Positions 41,031 through 52,873 of a stretch of DNA of 64,000 nucleotides are shown piece by piece. Source of the DNA: Tomocerus qinae (lineage: Eukaryota > Arthropoda > Collembola > Entomobryomorpha > Tomoceridae). Positions within the stretch are counted from its first letter, which is position 1; every line of letters starts with the position of its first letter. The translations under genes and the position numbers were made by a program. The DNA is taken from positions 15,624,001 to 15,688,000 of the forward strand of contig CM034548.1 in the NCBI GenBank assembly GCA_020055645.1, read 5' to 3'. The notes beneath the pieces were generated by a model, which was not told where the DNA came from, did not search any database, and saw nothing but the letters and a program-made list of their open reading frames with translations.

Positions 41031-41038
41031 TATTTATA
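41031..41038 (-). promoter_or_regulatory. Candidate TATA box for the IGFBP-like gene
   Basis: Minus-strand TATAAATA inside ctataaatagg, a strong match to the metazoan TATA consensus. It lies about 255 bases upstream of the first ATG, which would place initiation near 41000-41007 and leave a 5' UTR of about 225 bases. Confidence 0.35.
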
Positions 41039-42292
41039 GACACTTCCTCTTTCGGCAGCAACCTACTTTTTTAAGACATCATGGAGGGATTAGGATCACT
41101 CATTCAGTCATTAACCTTTTACATCGTAAATAAACGCATAATTCAGCAGACATAGTTCTTTTGATATGAAACAGTTGAGTACAGAGTACAGAAATGTTTA
41201 TATTCAACTATCATCGCGAATAAGTAAGAATAAACAAACAAGAATGAAAGCTGCTCCATAAATCTCTATTATACCAAATGACTCATGTTTAAAACTCCTT
41301 TCAAGAAAGAAAAATAAATATTGAATAATATTACTTCCATTGAACATTGGAGGAAAATATTCTGTCTACCATTTGTCGACACAAGAGTCTCTTTTCTGTG
41401 ATAATTTAAATTTGGGTTGTATTACTAGTGAAGTTGGCACCAGAGAAATCATAAACATTGCCACACCACTCTACTACTTAAACATTAAAAAATACACACT
41501 CCGACTGTTTTATTATTCCAACATTTATTCGTTTTCGAACAAACACTTACATACATAAGAGCTTATTGCAAAATAAGTACGAGTTTATATTACTTTTATC
41601 CATAAACAGAGCAATTAAAATTAATACCAATACAAGATATTAATTAGACAGTACAAGCGCTTCCTTGCAATCACAAGCAAACTCAATTATAGTCAAAATG
41701 TTTGGCGATTTTCAAATTCATTTACACAAACTACCATGAAATTAAATAGTATAATCTTAGTTCTATGCAAAAATTCGACCAAAATAATTATAATTAGTTC
41801 AAACATGAAAAATGAATACTTTTGCTTACATTAACAATCCTAACAATTTATAACTATTATATGATTTCTATAGAATCAATTAACAGCACCTAACCAAAAT
41901 TAGTTAATACAGTTGGTTCGTTTAAGATTACAATTGGATAAGCAATTCAAATTGGAAGTCACTTTATGCATTTTTATTGAATTGCTTTATCCCTCGTAAA
42001 AGTCAAATGCTCCAAAAAATAGAGCAACTGTATACCTAAGCAGTTTTCTTCTTTTTCTTATTATTACAGATCAACAATTTTTTCCAAACAATTTTTAAAA
42101 ATACTGGATAGTATGAATAGACAAATAGTCTCCAATACTACTTTACTCTTAAAACGTTGATTTAATTTTTCCAATTCCTGTCACATTTCTATTCATATGA
42201 AACTAACAGAAAGCGTTGACTAATTATTTTTCAAGTTTAATAAACATGAGTAATCACTTATTCACAATCTGATGACACAATTGTTTTTCATA

Positions 42293-42298
42293 TTTATT
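42293..42298 (-). promoter_or_regulatory. Poly(A) signal of TMED
   Basis: AATAAA on the minus strand, 64 bases past the stop codon, a natural distance for a short 3' UTR. Confidence 0.45.
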
Positions 42299-42361
42299 AT
42301 ATTATAAACTTTCTATAGTGTAAAAGAGAATTTTTAGAAATTTGGATGGATACATATTAAG

Positions 42362-44771
42362 TTATACCAATTTTTTGGCTTCGAAGAAAGATTTCAAGTG
42401 TTTCATCTGCCAGTAACCCATTACAAGCAGAACGGCAGTTTGAGCAATGGACCACCATAAAACGCGTTGATTTGTGCTTTCACTGGTCTGTCGGAATCTC
42501 TCTTCTCGATACTACAGACGTAATAGATATAAAGCAATTTAAGATTTATTTTATATTAGAAATTATATATTATTCCTTTTCCATCATTTTGTAATTATTT
42601 ATGTCAGAACACGAACTTTGGGTAACTTTTTGTAATAAAAGTTGACAACAATCAGTAGACAAAATTTTATTTATCGCTATTGGCTTATCATTATAATTCA
42701 ATCAGGATCTTGTGTAAAAAATATTGACGCAGTACATCTCTCATAAAAATAAATGCTGACAAATCCCATTTTTGCACAACTAGACTGATACACTTTTTAT
42801 ACTTATCAAAATAATGTTTGAAATTGACAGATATAGGTAAGGAATATATTATAAATAAATAAACTTAATGTTTGCATTTTATTAAGTGATAATATTATGA
42901 CTTCGTTATTTTCTGATTAGTTGTGGCAAATGCAATAAAACTTAGTATATTAAAGTAGCGTGTTTACTATTAAAGTTTAGTGGGAGCATATTACGTTGGT
43001 CACATAATCACTGACACAGAAAGTGTAATTTATGCGTTACGGAAAAGTCGTTTTATCACAACTTGGAAAAATGCTGAAAAAATTAATTATGCAAGAATGG
43101 TATTCGGAGAATTCGTATATGGAGATTTAGTATCTGCGAGTTAGAGATATCGTATCCGAGCACAGATTTTATATGTGCAGGCAGATGAGGCTATCGTATC
43201 TGGCTACTGATATTTCGCAAATGCAAATGGTGATATCGCATCTGGATTCTGAACTGAGTTGCCGTTCATGCATTGACTTGTAATAATGTAAAAATTGCCT
43301 AATATTATAATGTATCTGACCTAAGATAAGAGTCTGGCGGCTGATTAGTGACATTTCCATCAAAAAGTCTAATCCCAAAAACATCCCAAATGAAACTATT
43401 TCTGAACATGCTCCATTCACTCCCTTGACCCCTGACTTACAAAAGCTTTTCCCATAGTAATCAATAAATAATTTTTGCTCGAATTTGTATAGTTGATTTG
43501 TCGATTTCTAATTGACTTACATTAAATAATTTCTAAAGATATTACTTATTACATTTCACTATCCATGCCATATAAAATGTTAAAACATGAACGACTACTC
43601 ATTTCAAAATCTACAGATGTAGAAACATTACCATTTGTATATATGAAATCTCAGCATCCATTTGATGACACTATTTGCAGAAACGAAAATTTTACTCTAG
43701 ATCTTCAGATACTAAATATTAGTGTATGAGTTTTCCTTGTTCCGTAGAATTGCACCAAACTAAGTCTACTAAGGTCAACGATCCCATATGGTGAATAAAA
43801 ACCACTCAGTATTAACTCACAAAACTATCTCCATTGATTCCACGGAAAACAAGTTTTGTGTTCAGACATTGATAGACTAAATGGCAATGGTTTAAAGTAG
43901 GTATGAAGTATATAGCTTACTCTTTGATAATTTTGTTCCTTCGTAATTTGATCAACTTGATCCAACAGTTGTCGAACTCGCAATTGTAATTCCGTCAACT
44001 TTTCTTTCTGAGCTACATTGGCATAATCTACGGCGTGTTCGCCTACTTGTATGTCCAAATGAACTCTCTGTAATTATAGGACAAACATTGCAATGTACTT
44101 TCTTAACTCTCACATTTCAGTAGTAAGATGACAAATACATACAAATAATAAACATGCGTTAAAACTTTACCAGTTGAGATCCAGCAAACCATTTTGTCGA
44201 ATTTGAGTACAAACAGATCACATGTTCGCCAGGGGTATGGGAAGTAAACGTGAATCGTCCTTCAGAGCTGTATACCTTTGAGAGGACTGTCTTATCATCA
44301 GGGTCACGGACTTCCACATGCATGCCTATTCCAGGGCTGGATGGCATAAATCCTCCAGTTCTCGGATCAAACAGTTCTACTTTATAAATTCCTGCGAAAT
44401 AAAAAATAAATTTATTGATAACATTGGTCGTCAATGGTGAACACATCTCACAATAAAACAATGTCAATTTAAAATTATTGTCTGAAATTATTCAGTAACT
44501 ATCACCCATACACATGACACAGCTTTCAACTAGTAGACAAGTTATTTTTGATTAATTATCAATCAAAATTGTATTTGTGAGCATATACAGATGCTCAAAT
44601 GAAAAACGAATGGAATACGTTCTTACCAATGACAGTAGTATCATCTGGTATTTCCTCAATGAAGCATTTTCTTTCCGTTTCCGCGATGTGAAAATATAAA
44701 GAATTCACACACGAAATCGAAAACAAGAAAAATATAATTGTTAACATAACAATAAATTTAATTGTTTCCAT
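42362..44771 (-). CDS. p24-alpha family cargo receptor (TMED4/TMED9-like, eclair), 4 exons
   Basis: Type I membrane protein of COPI/COPII vesicles that helps select cargo between ER and Golgi. Exons 44771-44627, 44391-44171, 44067-43921 and 42511-42362 join in phase to 220 residues (human TMED9 is about 235). Signal peptide about 1-24, then [18 protein letters not shown]. The GOLD domain has Cys36 and Cys108 as the likely disulfide and the conserved [13 protein letters not shown]. Exon 3 encodes a coiled coil ([18 protein letters not shown]). The membrane helix is about 188-207. The short tail has a diphenylalanine (FF, 213-214) and ends KKLV, the KKXX retrieval form typical of the alpha class and the reason for choosing it over other p24 classes. 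The start has CAGCC before ATG. Its upstream side runs straight into the tandem array. Confidence 0.95.
43090..43255. repeat. Degenerate short repeats in TMED intron 3
   Basis: Several imperfect copies of a motif like gagatatcgtatctg, irregularly spaced (around 43120, 43146, 43190, 43230). They interrupt otherwise plain intron sequence. Copies differ too much to define a unit. Confidence 0.35.
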
Positions 44772-44799
44772 GGCTGGTTCTTCCCAGATTTAGTGTGCA

Positions 44800-46700
44800 A
44801 TGACTTAATATATCTTGCTTATGGTGTTTCACTCCAGTTCAACTGTGCTGTCAGCTGTACGTTAGTAGGCCGATTCTCTTATCCGCCTTCTAATAGGTGA
44901 AAAACAGGTGATTAACAAACATTCGAACAATTAAATAGTAGGTGTAAAATAATACTGTGCCAAATGGTCAAAACATATTCAATGGAAAATTTTGAATTTA
45001 ATCATAATAATTAGCTTAAAAGTGATTTTAAATGCCGATTACAATTTGGTTGCTTATGGTGTTTCACTCGTCCGCTCAAACTATGTTGTCAGCTTTACTT
45101 TAGTAGGCCGATTTTCTTATCCGCCTTCTAATAAATGAAAAACAGGTGATTATCAAACATTCGAACAATTAAATAGCAGATGCAAAATAATACTGTGCCA
45201 AATGGTCAAAACATATTCAATGGAAAATTTTGAATTTAATCATAATAATTAGCTTAAAAGTGATTTTAAATGCCGATTACAATTTGGTTGCTTATGGTGT
45301 TTCACTCGTCCGCTCAAACTATGTTGTCAGCTTTACTTTAGTAGGCCGATTTTCTTATCCGCCTTCTAATAAATGAAAAACAGGTGATTATCATACATTC
45401 AAACAATTAAATAGAAAATGCCAAATAATACTAGTGCCAGATAGGTAAATCCTATCTAATTGAAAATGTCGAATTTAATCATCATAATTAGCTTAAAAAT
45501 GATTTTGAATGCCGATTACAATTTGGTTGCTTATGGTGTTTCACTCGTCCGCTCAAACTACGTTGTCAGCTTTACCTTAGTAGGCCGATTTTCTTATCCG
45601 CGTTCTAACAAGTGAAAAACAGGTGATTATCAAACATTCAAACAATTAAATAGCAAATGCAAAATAATTTTAGTGCCAGATAGCTAAATCATATTCAATT
45701 GAAAATGTTGAACTTAATCATTATAATAACAATTGCATAAGAGTGATTATGAATGCCGATTACAATTTGATTGCTTATGGTGTTTCACTCGTCCACTCAA
45801 ACTATGTTGTCAGCTGTACTTTACTAGGCCGATTCTCTTATCTGCCTTCTAATAAGTGAAAAACAGGTGAATATCAAACATTCAAACAATTAAATAGCAA
45901 AAAATAATACTAGTACGATATAGTCAAACCCTGTTCAAGAGAAAATTTTGAATTTAATCATAATAATTAGCTTAAAAGTGATTTTGAATGCCGATTACAA
46001 TTTGATTGCTTATGGTGTTTCACTCGTCCACTCAAACTATGTTGTCAGCTGTACTTTACTAGGTCGAATCTCTTATCCGCTTTCTAATAAGTGAAAAACA
46101 TGTGATTATCAAACAATTGAATAGCAAATGCAAAATAATACAAATGCTAGATAGGCAAACCCTATTCGATGGAAAATTTTGAATTTGATCATAATAATTA
46201 GCTTAAAAGTTATTTTGAATGCCGATTACAATTTGGTTGCTTATGGTGTTTCACTCGTCCAGTAAAACTGTTGTCAGCTGTACTTTAGTAGGCCGATTCT
46301 CTAATCCGCCTCCTAATAAATGAAAAACAAGTGATTATCAAACAATTGAATAGCAAATGCAAAATAATACAAATGCCAGATAGTCAAACCCTATTGGATG
46401 GAAAATTTTGAATTTGATCATAATAATTAGCTTAAAAGGGATTTTGAATGCTGATTACAATTTGGTTGCTTATGGTGTTTCACTCGTCCGCTCAAACTAT
46501 GTTGTCAGCTTTACTTTAGTAGGCCGATTTTCTTATCCGCCTCCTAATAAAGTGAAAACAGATGATTATTAAACATGCAAGCAGCAGACCATTAAATCGC
46601 AAATACAAAATAACATTAATCAGCCACTCAGCTGTCTGACATCAAATCTTTGTGGTTAGATAATCAAACCCTATTCAATTGAAAACTTTGAATTTAATCG
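44800..46700. repeat. Tandem array of eight ~229-244 bp units abutting TMED
   Basis: The marker gcttatggtgtttcac recurs at 44817, 45052, 45290, 45529, 45773, 46008, 46239 and 46468 (steps 235, 238, 239, 244, 235, 231, 229). Each unit also contains taggccgatt, cttatccgcc, gaaaaacaggtgatta, cataataattagcttaa and gccgattacaatttg, with decay at both ends. The first unit begins about 45 bases upstream of the TMED ATG, so it should include part of that gene's promoter or 5' UTR. The unit carries GATA-type (cttatc) and E-box (caggtg, in several units also cagctg) words, all multiplied eightfold. Units starting at 45052 and 45290 are nearly identical, pointing to recent copying; those at 46008 and 46239 share a small deletion before caattgaatag. 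No coding frame runs through the array. Confidence 0.95.
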
Positions 46701-47559
46701 TCAAAATGTCACCGAGATGTTGACAGCAGTTTTCAGTTTATACTTTGTTTGTAGTCCTCAATTGTCACTTCAAATCAGTCAAAATTCAAAACATACTTTG
46801 GTGTTTGAAATTCAAAATGTGTGTCAATTGTCTGGTTGCTAATCTAATATATTAATCCTAAAATACCACCAGAAACTGTTTCAGAATAAATTTTAAATAC
46901 CTAGACGTGAACAGTTGACACGTTGACAGTGTTCACTTCCCAGATTGTTCTCCAATTTCTACACCTCTATCGGACATAGAATGTTCGGCAGCCTGACAGA
47001 TAGTGAAAGAAGTTGACGTATTTTGTACCTTGCCACGCACAACCTGCCTTACTTTCCACGTCAGTCTGAAATTTAATCCACACCTACCACGTTAGAAGCT
47101 AAAAACTGTGTTGTAAATATTCTTCACCGTTGTCTCAGCATTTAGAATGTCCAACTGGAATCTGATGGTCGGGCAGAAATCAAGGGAAAAAGCATTTTAT
47201 CTGCTCTGTTTAGCACTATGTTTTACACGAAGTAATAAGATGCCTCTACTATGGCCTATGGCCATTTAATAATTTTATATAACTACTCCGAAGCCCAATA
47301 AACCTGTTTAGCTCCATGCATGAATGTGAAAGCTGTTAATTATTTGAACTACCTGTTTACCTGTTGATGCTAGAATTTAATATTTTGTTAGGAATTGGTA
47401 TTTAATCGCAATCTACAATGCATAGATAGTCAAAAAAGTAATTTAATGTTAAGTTTTGATTGCAAAAAAAAGTAAAAATTATGGATCAATTCTGACTATA
47501 ACATTATATTGCTGGAGGGATGTTGCTATTTTATTCCCCAACCCAATCGAACTGCAGGC

Positions 47560-48330
47560 AAATAGAAAGTGCAATTTTACGGTAACCTCGTTCCGGGGGC
47601 ATCGGAACGTAATTTATCCAGAGGGGACAAAATGGCTTCTTCAGAAGGTCACGCCCATGCCTGGTTGGGACGGGGTCTTCTGAAGTTTCACAAAAATCGT
47701 AGCGTAGTTTGCTTTTAATTATAAAAGTATTCTACAACTTGTTAAGCGACGAAATAATAATTTTGATAATAATGTATGGTGAATGAAAGTAAATAAAATT
47801 TGCTAATGTAATTTTAGTTTGGTTTTAAACATTTTTAGGGGAAGATGTCCCTCCTAGCCTTATCCTAGGGGGGGATATTGTCACCACTTACCCCTCGGTC
47901 CGACGCCTACGGGCAGGAATATTGTAAAATCGGGCACATAATTTTATAAAAACGGACATGCAGCGAGAAGTGCTGCCCGCCTGAACAGATTTTATATTAA
48001 CAAATGTGGACTTGCGGACGCAAGACTTAACGTAGTTAACGGGTAGACATCGATTTTTGGATGCCCTAACGCTCAAAATATTTTGGTTAGCGGGCAGAAA
48101 AACATTTTCTGTATGCCTGCCGAACTGCAAATAGATTCGGTTTAATTTGGAAAACAATTGGTACAGAGTTGACCGTGATACTGCCTCCAAGTTGCTTTTT
48201 GGCTGTCAGTATCAGTAGTCAGTCAGTAACAAGCCTATATACAGAGAGAGCCGGCTAATGGGGATGGCAACCAGAGCAGGGCTCCGGCACCCGGCATTAA
48301 GTCGAAGAGGCCAGCAAAACTGACGATTTT
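47560..48330. mobile_element. GC-rich patch, possible transposon remnant
   Basis: A locally GC-rich segment in very AT-rich surroundings. It contains gttccgggggcatcggaac, an inverted-repeat-like word (gttccg / cggaac) near 47591-47609, a G-run near 47869, and ggctccggcacccggcatta near 48280. A minus-strand frame of 100 codons (48190-47888), rich in Arg, Ser and Cys, lies inside but matches no transposase I know. No terminal repeats or target-site duplication could be established. Confidence 0.25.
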
Positions 48331-49311
48331 AGCAGACGTTTCGAATGATACAATCCACTATGCTAAAGGAGATTATATTATTATTTTACTTTATGCATAA
48401 GACTTTAATGTACTTAACACATTATAGAAATCGCTGAACGTAATGCCTTATAGAAAGTGAATTGAATTCACTATTTCACAGTTAGGTAGTAAATTTACCA
48501 ATTATCTCGGTAGTTTTTCAAAGCTTGGCCAAGTCGGACTGAATTAGCCCGGTTTCGACCAAATTGGCAACAATTGAAATTATAATTATTTTTTAAGATT
48601 TAAAAGTTATATCTTATTTTCCAGAGACTTCTAAGCATTTAGGAAGTAAAATCAGAAATAGTAAAAAACTTTACTAGGATTGGATATTACGTAATATATT
48701 TATTTCGCCCATGCCTATAATGCAAGTTTGATCAAACTTCAAACACATCAAAATTTTTGAACATAAACAGTAATATCAGTTTTTTAGATTTCCATTACAA
48801 GTTTGTTGGTACTAAACCGAGTAAAATTTTTGATTTATTTCAAAACTTGTACCCATACTACAGATCTGCAGCTTATAATGTCATTTCTAGTGGCAGACGA
48901 CCAAAAAAGATTGTTGGTTCCGAAGGTAAAGCTGAGATGATGTGCTAACTATCCGCACCATTTTCTCAGTAACCTGGGATTGCAGCCCAAAATGGTTTCC
49001 AGAATCGGAAAGCCCGCAACAAAATAAGTTACTATGAAATTCAAAAGTTTTGCCAAAATCTCGAAACTCGTATTCATTGTTATAAACAAATTGAAACTTT
49101 TTATCTTCATTCCTAAGGAAGCTTGTAAAAATTCAAAAATTTTAGCGCTGCACAGTGTTTCAATTTAATACGTTTTTCCATATGCATTTTAATTTTAGCT
49201 GCTTTATGTTATCGTCCGTTTTTACTTCAAAAACCCTGGTCACCCTACTGTAATTAAAATGTGAGTGAACGATTATTATGTTGAGGAGCATGATCATTAC
49301 TTTTTCTGTAT

Positions 49312-49990
49312 TAAAGGGAGCGTTCGGTCGGCGTGCGTGCTTATTACATCTACTCCTTCAGCATACACGCGGCATACAGTCAATACAATGTCAACACAGG
49401 ACAGGACACAGACAACCTGTCAACAGTAGTACATTATAAGTGCAACTACCACATCAGATAAGTTTATTTATGTACCCCATTGCATACCTTGTAAAATATG
49501 TGAAGGTATGTGTTTGCGTGCATAGAATACCGATGGTGGCTGTGAAGCTGGCGCTTCACTATAGAAGGCCAGCTTCCATAAGAGAAATGGTCCACACTTA
49601 GAATACACGTAGGTACATACGAGAGCCAATGAGAGAACGGCTGCGACCGACCAATAGCAAAACGCCTGCGAACTTGTAGCACACAGCAAGGAGCTCTGGG
49701 AGCTCTGATTATAGATATACTTGGGAGACGTATAGAAGCCTAAGCTGGCCTTCCTCTTGTTCCTTGTTTGCGTGTTTGTCTTGAGCATGGGGTGCATAAT
49801 AACGTTTCCCACAATTCCAGGATAACACAGGCAGGTACTGTACTCATTTCAATACCTATCCATGTTAATTTAGTGACCGGTCACCAATTGTGGGAAACAT
49901 CTATTGAATTCATTTTCACTTTGTTGAGCAGGTGACAAGAAGCGGATGATACAAACTGCCACTCAGCCAACAAACCGAGCGAATATTTAG
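49312..49990. promoter_or_regulatory. Promoter-like GC-richer stretch upstream of DDRGK1
   Basis: Contains two CCAAT words (agccaatgag near 49625, gaccaatagc near 49650) and two perfect TGTGGGAAAC words in opposite orientation, at 49803-49816 (minus) and 49888-49898 (plus). It also has gagcaggtgacaag near 49928, which reads as a CAG|gtgaca splice donor or as an E-box. Inference: a first noncoding exon of DDRGK1 may start here and splice to the acceptor just before 51426. A minus-strand 114-codon frame (49812-49468) with one hydrophobic segment (YWSVAAVLSLALVCTYVYS) overlaps the same stretch; I cannot tell whether it is coding. Confidence 0.3.
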
Positions 49991-51453
49991 CAGATTAGCT
50001 CACATACGGAAAGGAAAAAGGCAACTACGGAAACACATGTGACATGTTAATATTAAAATGACATAAATTAGTGTGAACAATATACAAAATTCAAAATAGG
50101 TTTAAGAATAATCAGGTAATAATTTTTTGATATTTTTAATATTTTGTTTATTGCTATTTATGGTTTAAAAATGTTCTGCAAATTAACAGCTGACGATGAC
50201 GATATTTTGTAATTTTTGAGAAGACCAGTATGTTTGCTAGTTTGCAAAAACTGCAACAATTTTGAATGGATTATGCTTTAAATAATGGGTCAAGGCCAGA
50301 AAGTGTGTTATTTAGCCATTTAACAGACATCATTATTCAGTATCACACACAGTCAATTTTCCAATTTTATGATAGTCATTTTATGTTTAATCTTATTGAA
50401 CAACCAAAATAGCCAATTGAATATTTTTAACACTACAATTGATACAATAGCTGTACTTTCTTATGTGCAAGGGAAACTTTCCAAGTTGAAATAAATATTA
50501 ACTTAATTTTATAACAATATTCTATATTGAAGTAAGTGATTCCTTAATTTAGAATGTAATATTTTGCTAACTTATCATTAAAAACATGGAATGTTCTAAT
50601 TGTTAAACGTTTTAATTGTTTTAGTACAACAAAAATTCGAACTTCGAACAATATAAAAAGGATCAAGTCCTGATCTTTTTTATCTTCCCAGATTCCAGGC
50701 TTTAAATAGAGGGACATGTCACCAATTTGAACCTGTGAATAGCAGCCACATACCTAAAGTTTATGCTTTAGTCCATTATATCCCAGTTTGTCACTTACCA
50801 TCTGTAATAACAAGGTATTCATAGCTCTTTCATTGACCACTAACTAGTCACTACAGTAAACACTTCAAATTGAATATTTTCTTCGTGAAAGTATTATTGC
50901 CATGCAAAAATATGACTATATGACGTGATCATATTTATTACTGTCATTCAGATCATTGAATGTTATTAACAACTTATTTATTTTTAATATAAGTAAGAGA
51001 AATATTTTGTTGACGTAATTATTAGCAATTATTAGTCACAAGCCAGTGGCCAGATGAATCAGTACAGAATGAAGTAGAAGTACATAGTGCAAAAAATTAT
51101 ATTTGGATTTCATATTCGACTAAGATTAAAACAAACACTTTTACGTTAAATTCATTTGTTGAAAATGTTTTCCGAGAGAAATAACTTGATATACCAATCA
51201 TTTTACAATCTGACCTTATTTTCAAGGCTGGTCATTTTTTCTAAAAAAGATTTTGTTCCACCGAAACTCAAGTTTTTATATCAAATATTACTTACTTCAT
51301 TGCACATTGTTTAACAGGAAAACTGTTTAATTCCTAATATTGGTAAACATTATTACATTAATTGGTCTTTGAGCATTTATTTGCAAATGTATATCTCAAC
51401 AAAATATTCATTACCTAATTTCAGGGCTTACAGAAAGGCAAAACGAGGCAAAA

Positions 51454-52873
51454 ATGTCCGAGTGGATAATTTATTTTGGATTAGCTGGAGTAATTGGACT
51501 TATATCTATAGTTCTAACATTCCTGATTCAAAAACGAACTTGCGCACAAATAAAGCCTGAAGTCAATGAAAACCAACAGCAACGAGTTGCTGGCAGGGGC
51601 GGCCGGGTTGCCAACCAAAGAAGAGTTGCAGGGGGAAATAGAAGAGGCCGACAAAATATAGGTTCATATAAAAATTTCTTTCCCCGCCAATTAATGCCAA
51701 TTATTCACTATCCATTGCCCATTCAGTCCTTATTTATGTAGTAATTGATTGCATAATAATTAATTTATTCAATTTCTTGTACTAATTAATATTAACAGCG
51801 AGAGATGATTCGGATTCTGATGGTGGTAGACCAGCTGCCCATTCTGATGCTTCAGATATTGACCCTGAAGAAAAGGCTATTAACGATCCGAAACTAGGAG
51901 CCAAGAAAAGAGCTAAACTAGAAGCAAAGGCCGAAAAGAAAGCGCAACGTGAAGTAAACTCCTATTTTTATCCCTTTTACTCTACTTTGATGTCTTTTTA
52001 TACAGGGAATTGGATGTAAAAATAAAAATATTTATAAAATTCTATAGGCCGAGGAAAGAGTAAGAGAGGAAAGAAAAGTGCGCGAAGCCAAAGAATTGGA
52101 AGAAAGACTTAAGTATGTCCGTTGCTTATAAAATTTATATCTAGACTGAATTGACTGAAATACTAATACAATATTATTATATATTATAATCACAATAGTA
52201 ATTTTATTAATATTCAGGCGAGAGCAGCAAGAAGCAGATGATGAAAAGCAAAAGGAACTAGAAGAAAAACGTCTTCGAGAAGAAAAAGCCCAACGAGAGT
52301 TGGAAGAATATAATCAACTCAAAGCGGCATTTACAGTCGAAGATGAAGGATGTGAAGCCCCCGAGGATGAGGATGAAGGAAATCTAATTGAGAAGTTTAT
52401 CGATCATATAAAGGTAAAAGTTTCTTTCCGAATGGTTTTATCAAATTAAATACTACATTCATATTTCTCACGTGCGATTCTATTTCTGTTAGGATAAGAA
52501 AGTCATTTTGTTCGAAGAACTTGCTACTCAATTTGGACTAAAGGTACCTGATGCCATAGATCGACTAACAAAATTAGTTGAAGAAGGGCGACTCACAGGT
52601 ACAGTCAATTATTTATAATACAGTCAATATATTTTGTTCTGGAAATCGTATAGGTACTATGTAAACCACTTCCGAGTTAATTGTATTGATTGTTTGTTTT
52701 GAACAGGAGTTATGGATGACCGAGGAAAGTTCATTTATATTTCAATGGATGAGCTGACAAAGTTTGCTAAATTCGTGAAGCAGAGAGGAAGAGTATCAAT
52801 TTCAGAATTGGTAGAAAACTCGGCCACCTTAATAACTTTAACATCAGAAAATAATACGGCAGTTGTCAGTTAA
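51454..52873 (+). CDS. DDRGK1: DDRGK domain-containing protein 1 (UFBP1), 6 exons
   Basis: ER-membrane adaptor of the UFM1 pathway, working with the E3 ligase UFL1 in ribosome UFMylation and ER-phagy. Exons 51454-51661, 51799-51953, 52048-52112, 52218-52413, 52493-52598 and 52707-52873 join in phase to 298 residues (human 314). Residues about 4-25 form the N-terminal membrane anchor ([20 protein letters not shown]), followed by a Gly/Arg/Gln-rich linker ([18 protein letters not shown]). Next come an acidic patch (DDSDSDGG), a long Glu/Lys/Arg coiled coil over exons 2-4, and the PCI/winged-helix domain in exons 5-6. [13 protein letters not shown] contains the name-giving motif at 247-251; its Lys251 aligns with human Lys267, the reported UFM1 acceptor. 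RQRGR-type [11 protein letters not shown] follows. The exon 1 donor is weak (gttcat). Introns are short, mostly about 80-140 bases. Confidence 0.95.

Larger units (their letters stand above)
40779..42361. other. Upstream region of the IGFBP-like gene and 3' flank of TMED
   Basis: Head-to-tail spacer of 1.6 kb. The right part carries a TATA-like site for the IGFBP-like gene; the far left of its promoter side is otherwise plain AT-rich DNA. The end nearest 42362 holds the 3' UTR and poly(A) signal of TMED. No further exon seen. Confidence 0.55.
46701..51453. other. Intergenic stretch between the TMED array and DDRGK1
   Basis: Mixed region. The first 800 bases are AT-rich. Positions 47.56-48.33 kb are GC-richer and look like transposon debris. 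Positions 48.5-49.1 kb hold an unrecognised moderately GC-rich patch. Positions 49.31-49.99 kb look promoter-like. From 50.0 to 51.4 kb it is AT-rich and featureless. A likely acceptor (acctaatttcag) at about 51414-51425, just before the DDRGK1 start, suggests a spliced 5' UTR. Confidence 0.5.

Noticed and set aside
43169-43420. 83-codon minus-strand frame in TMED intron 3.
   Set aside because: It overlaps the degenerate repeats, breaks into no known domain, and the TMED model is complete without it.
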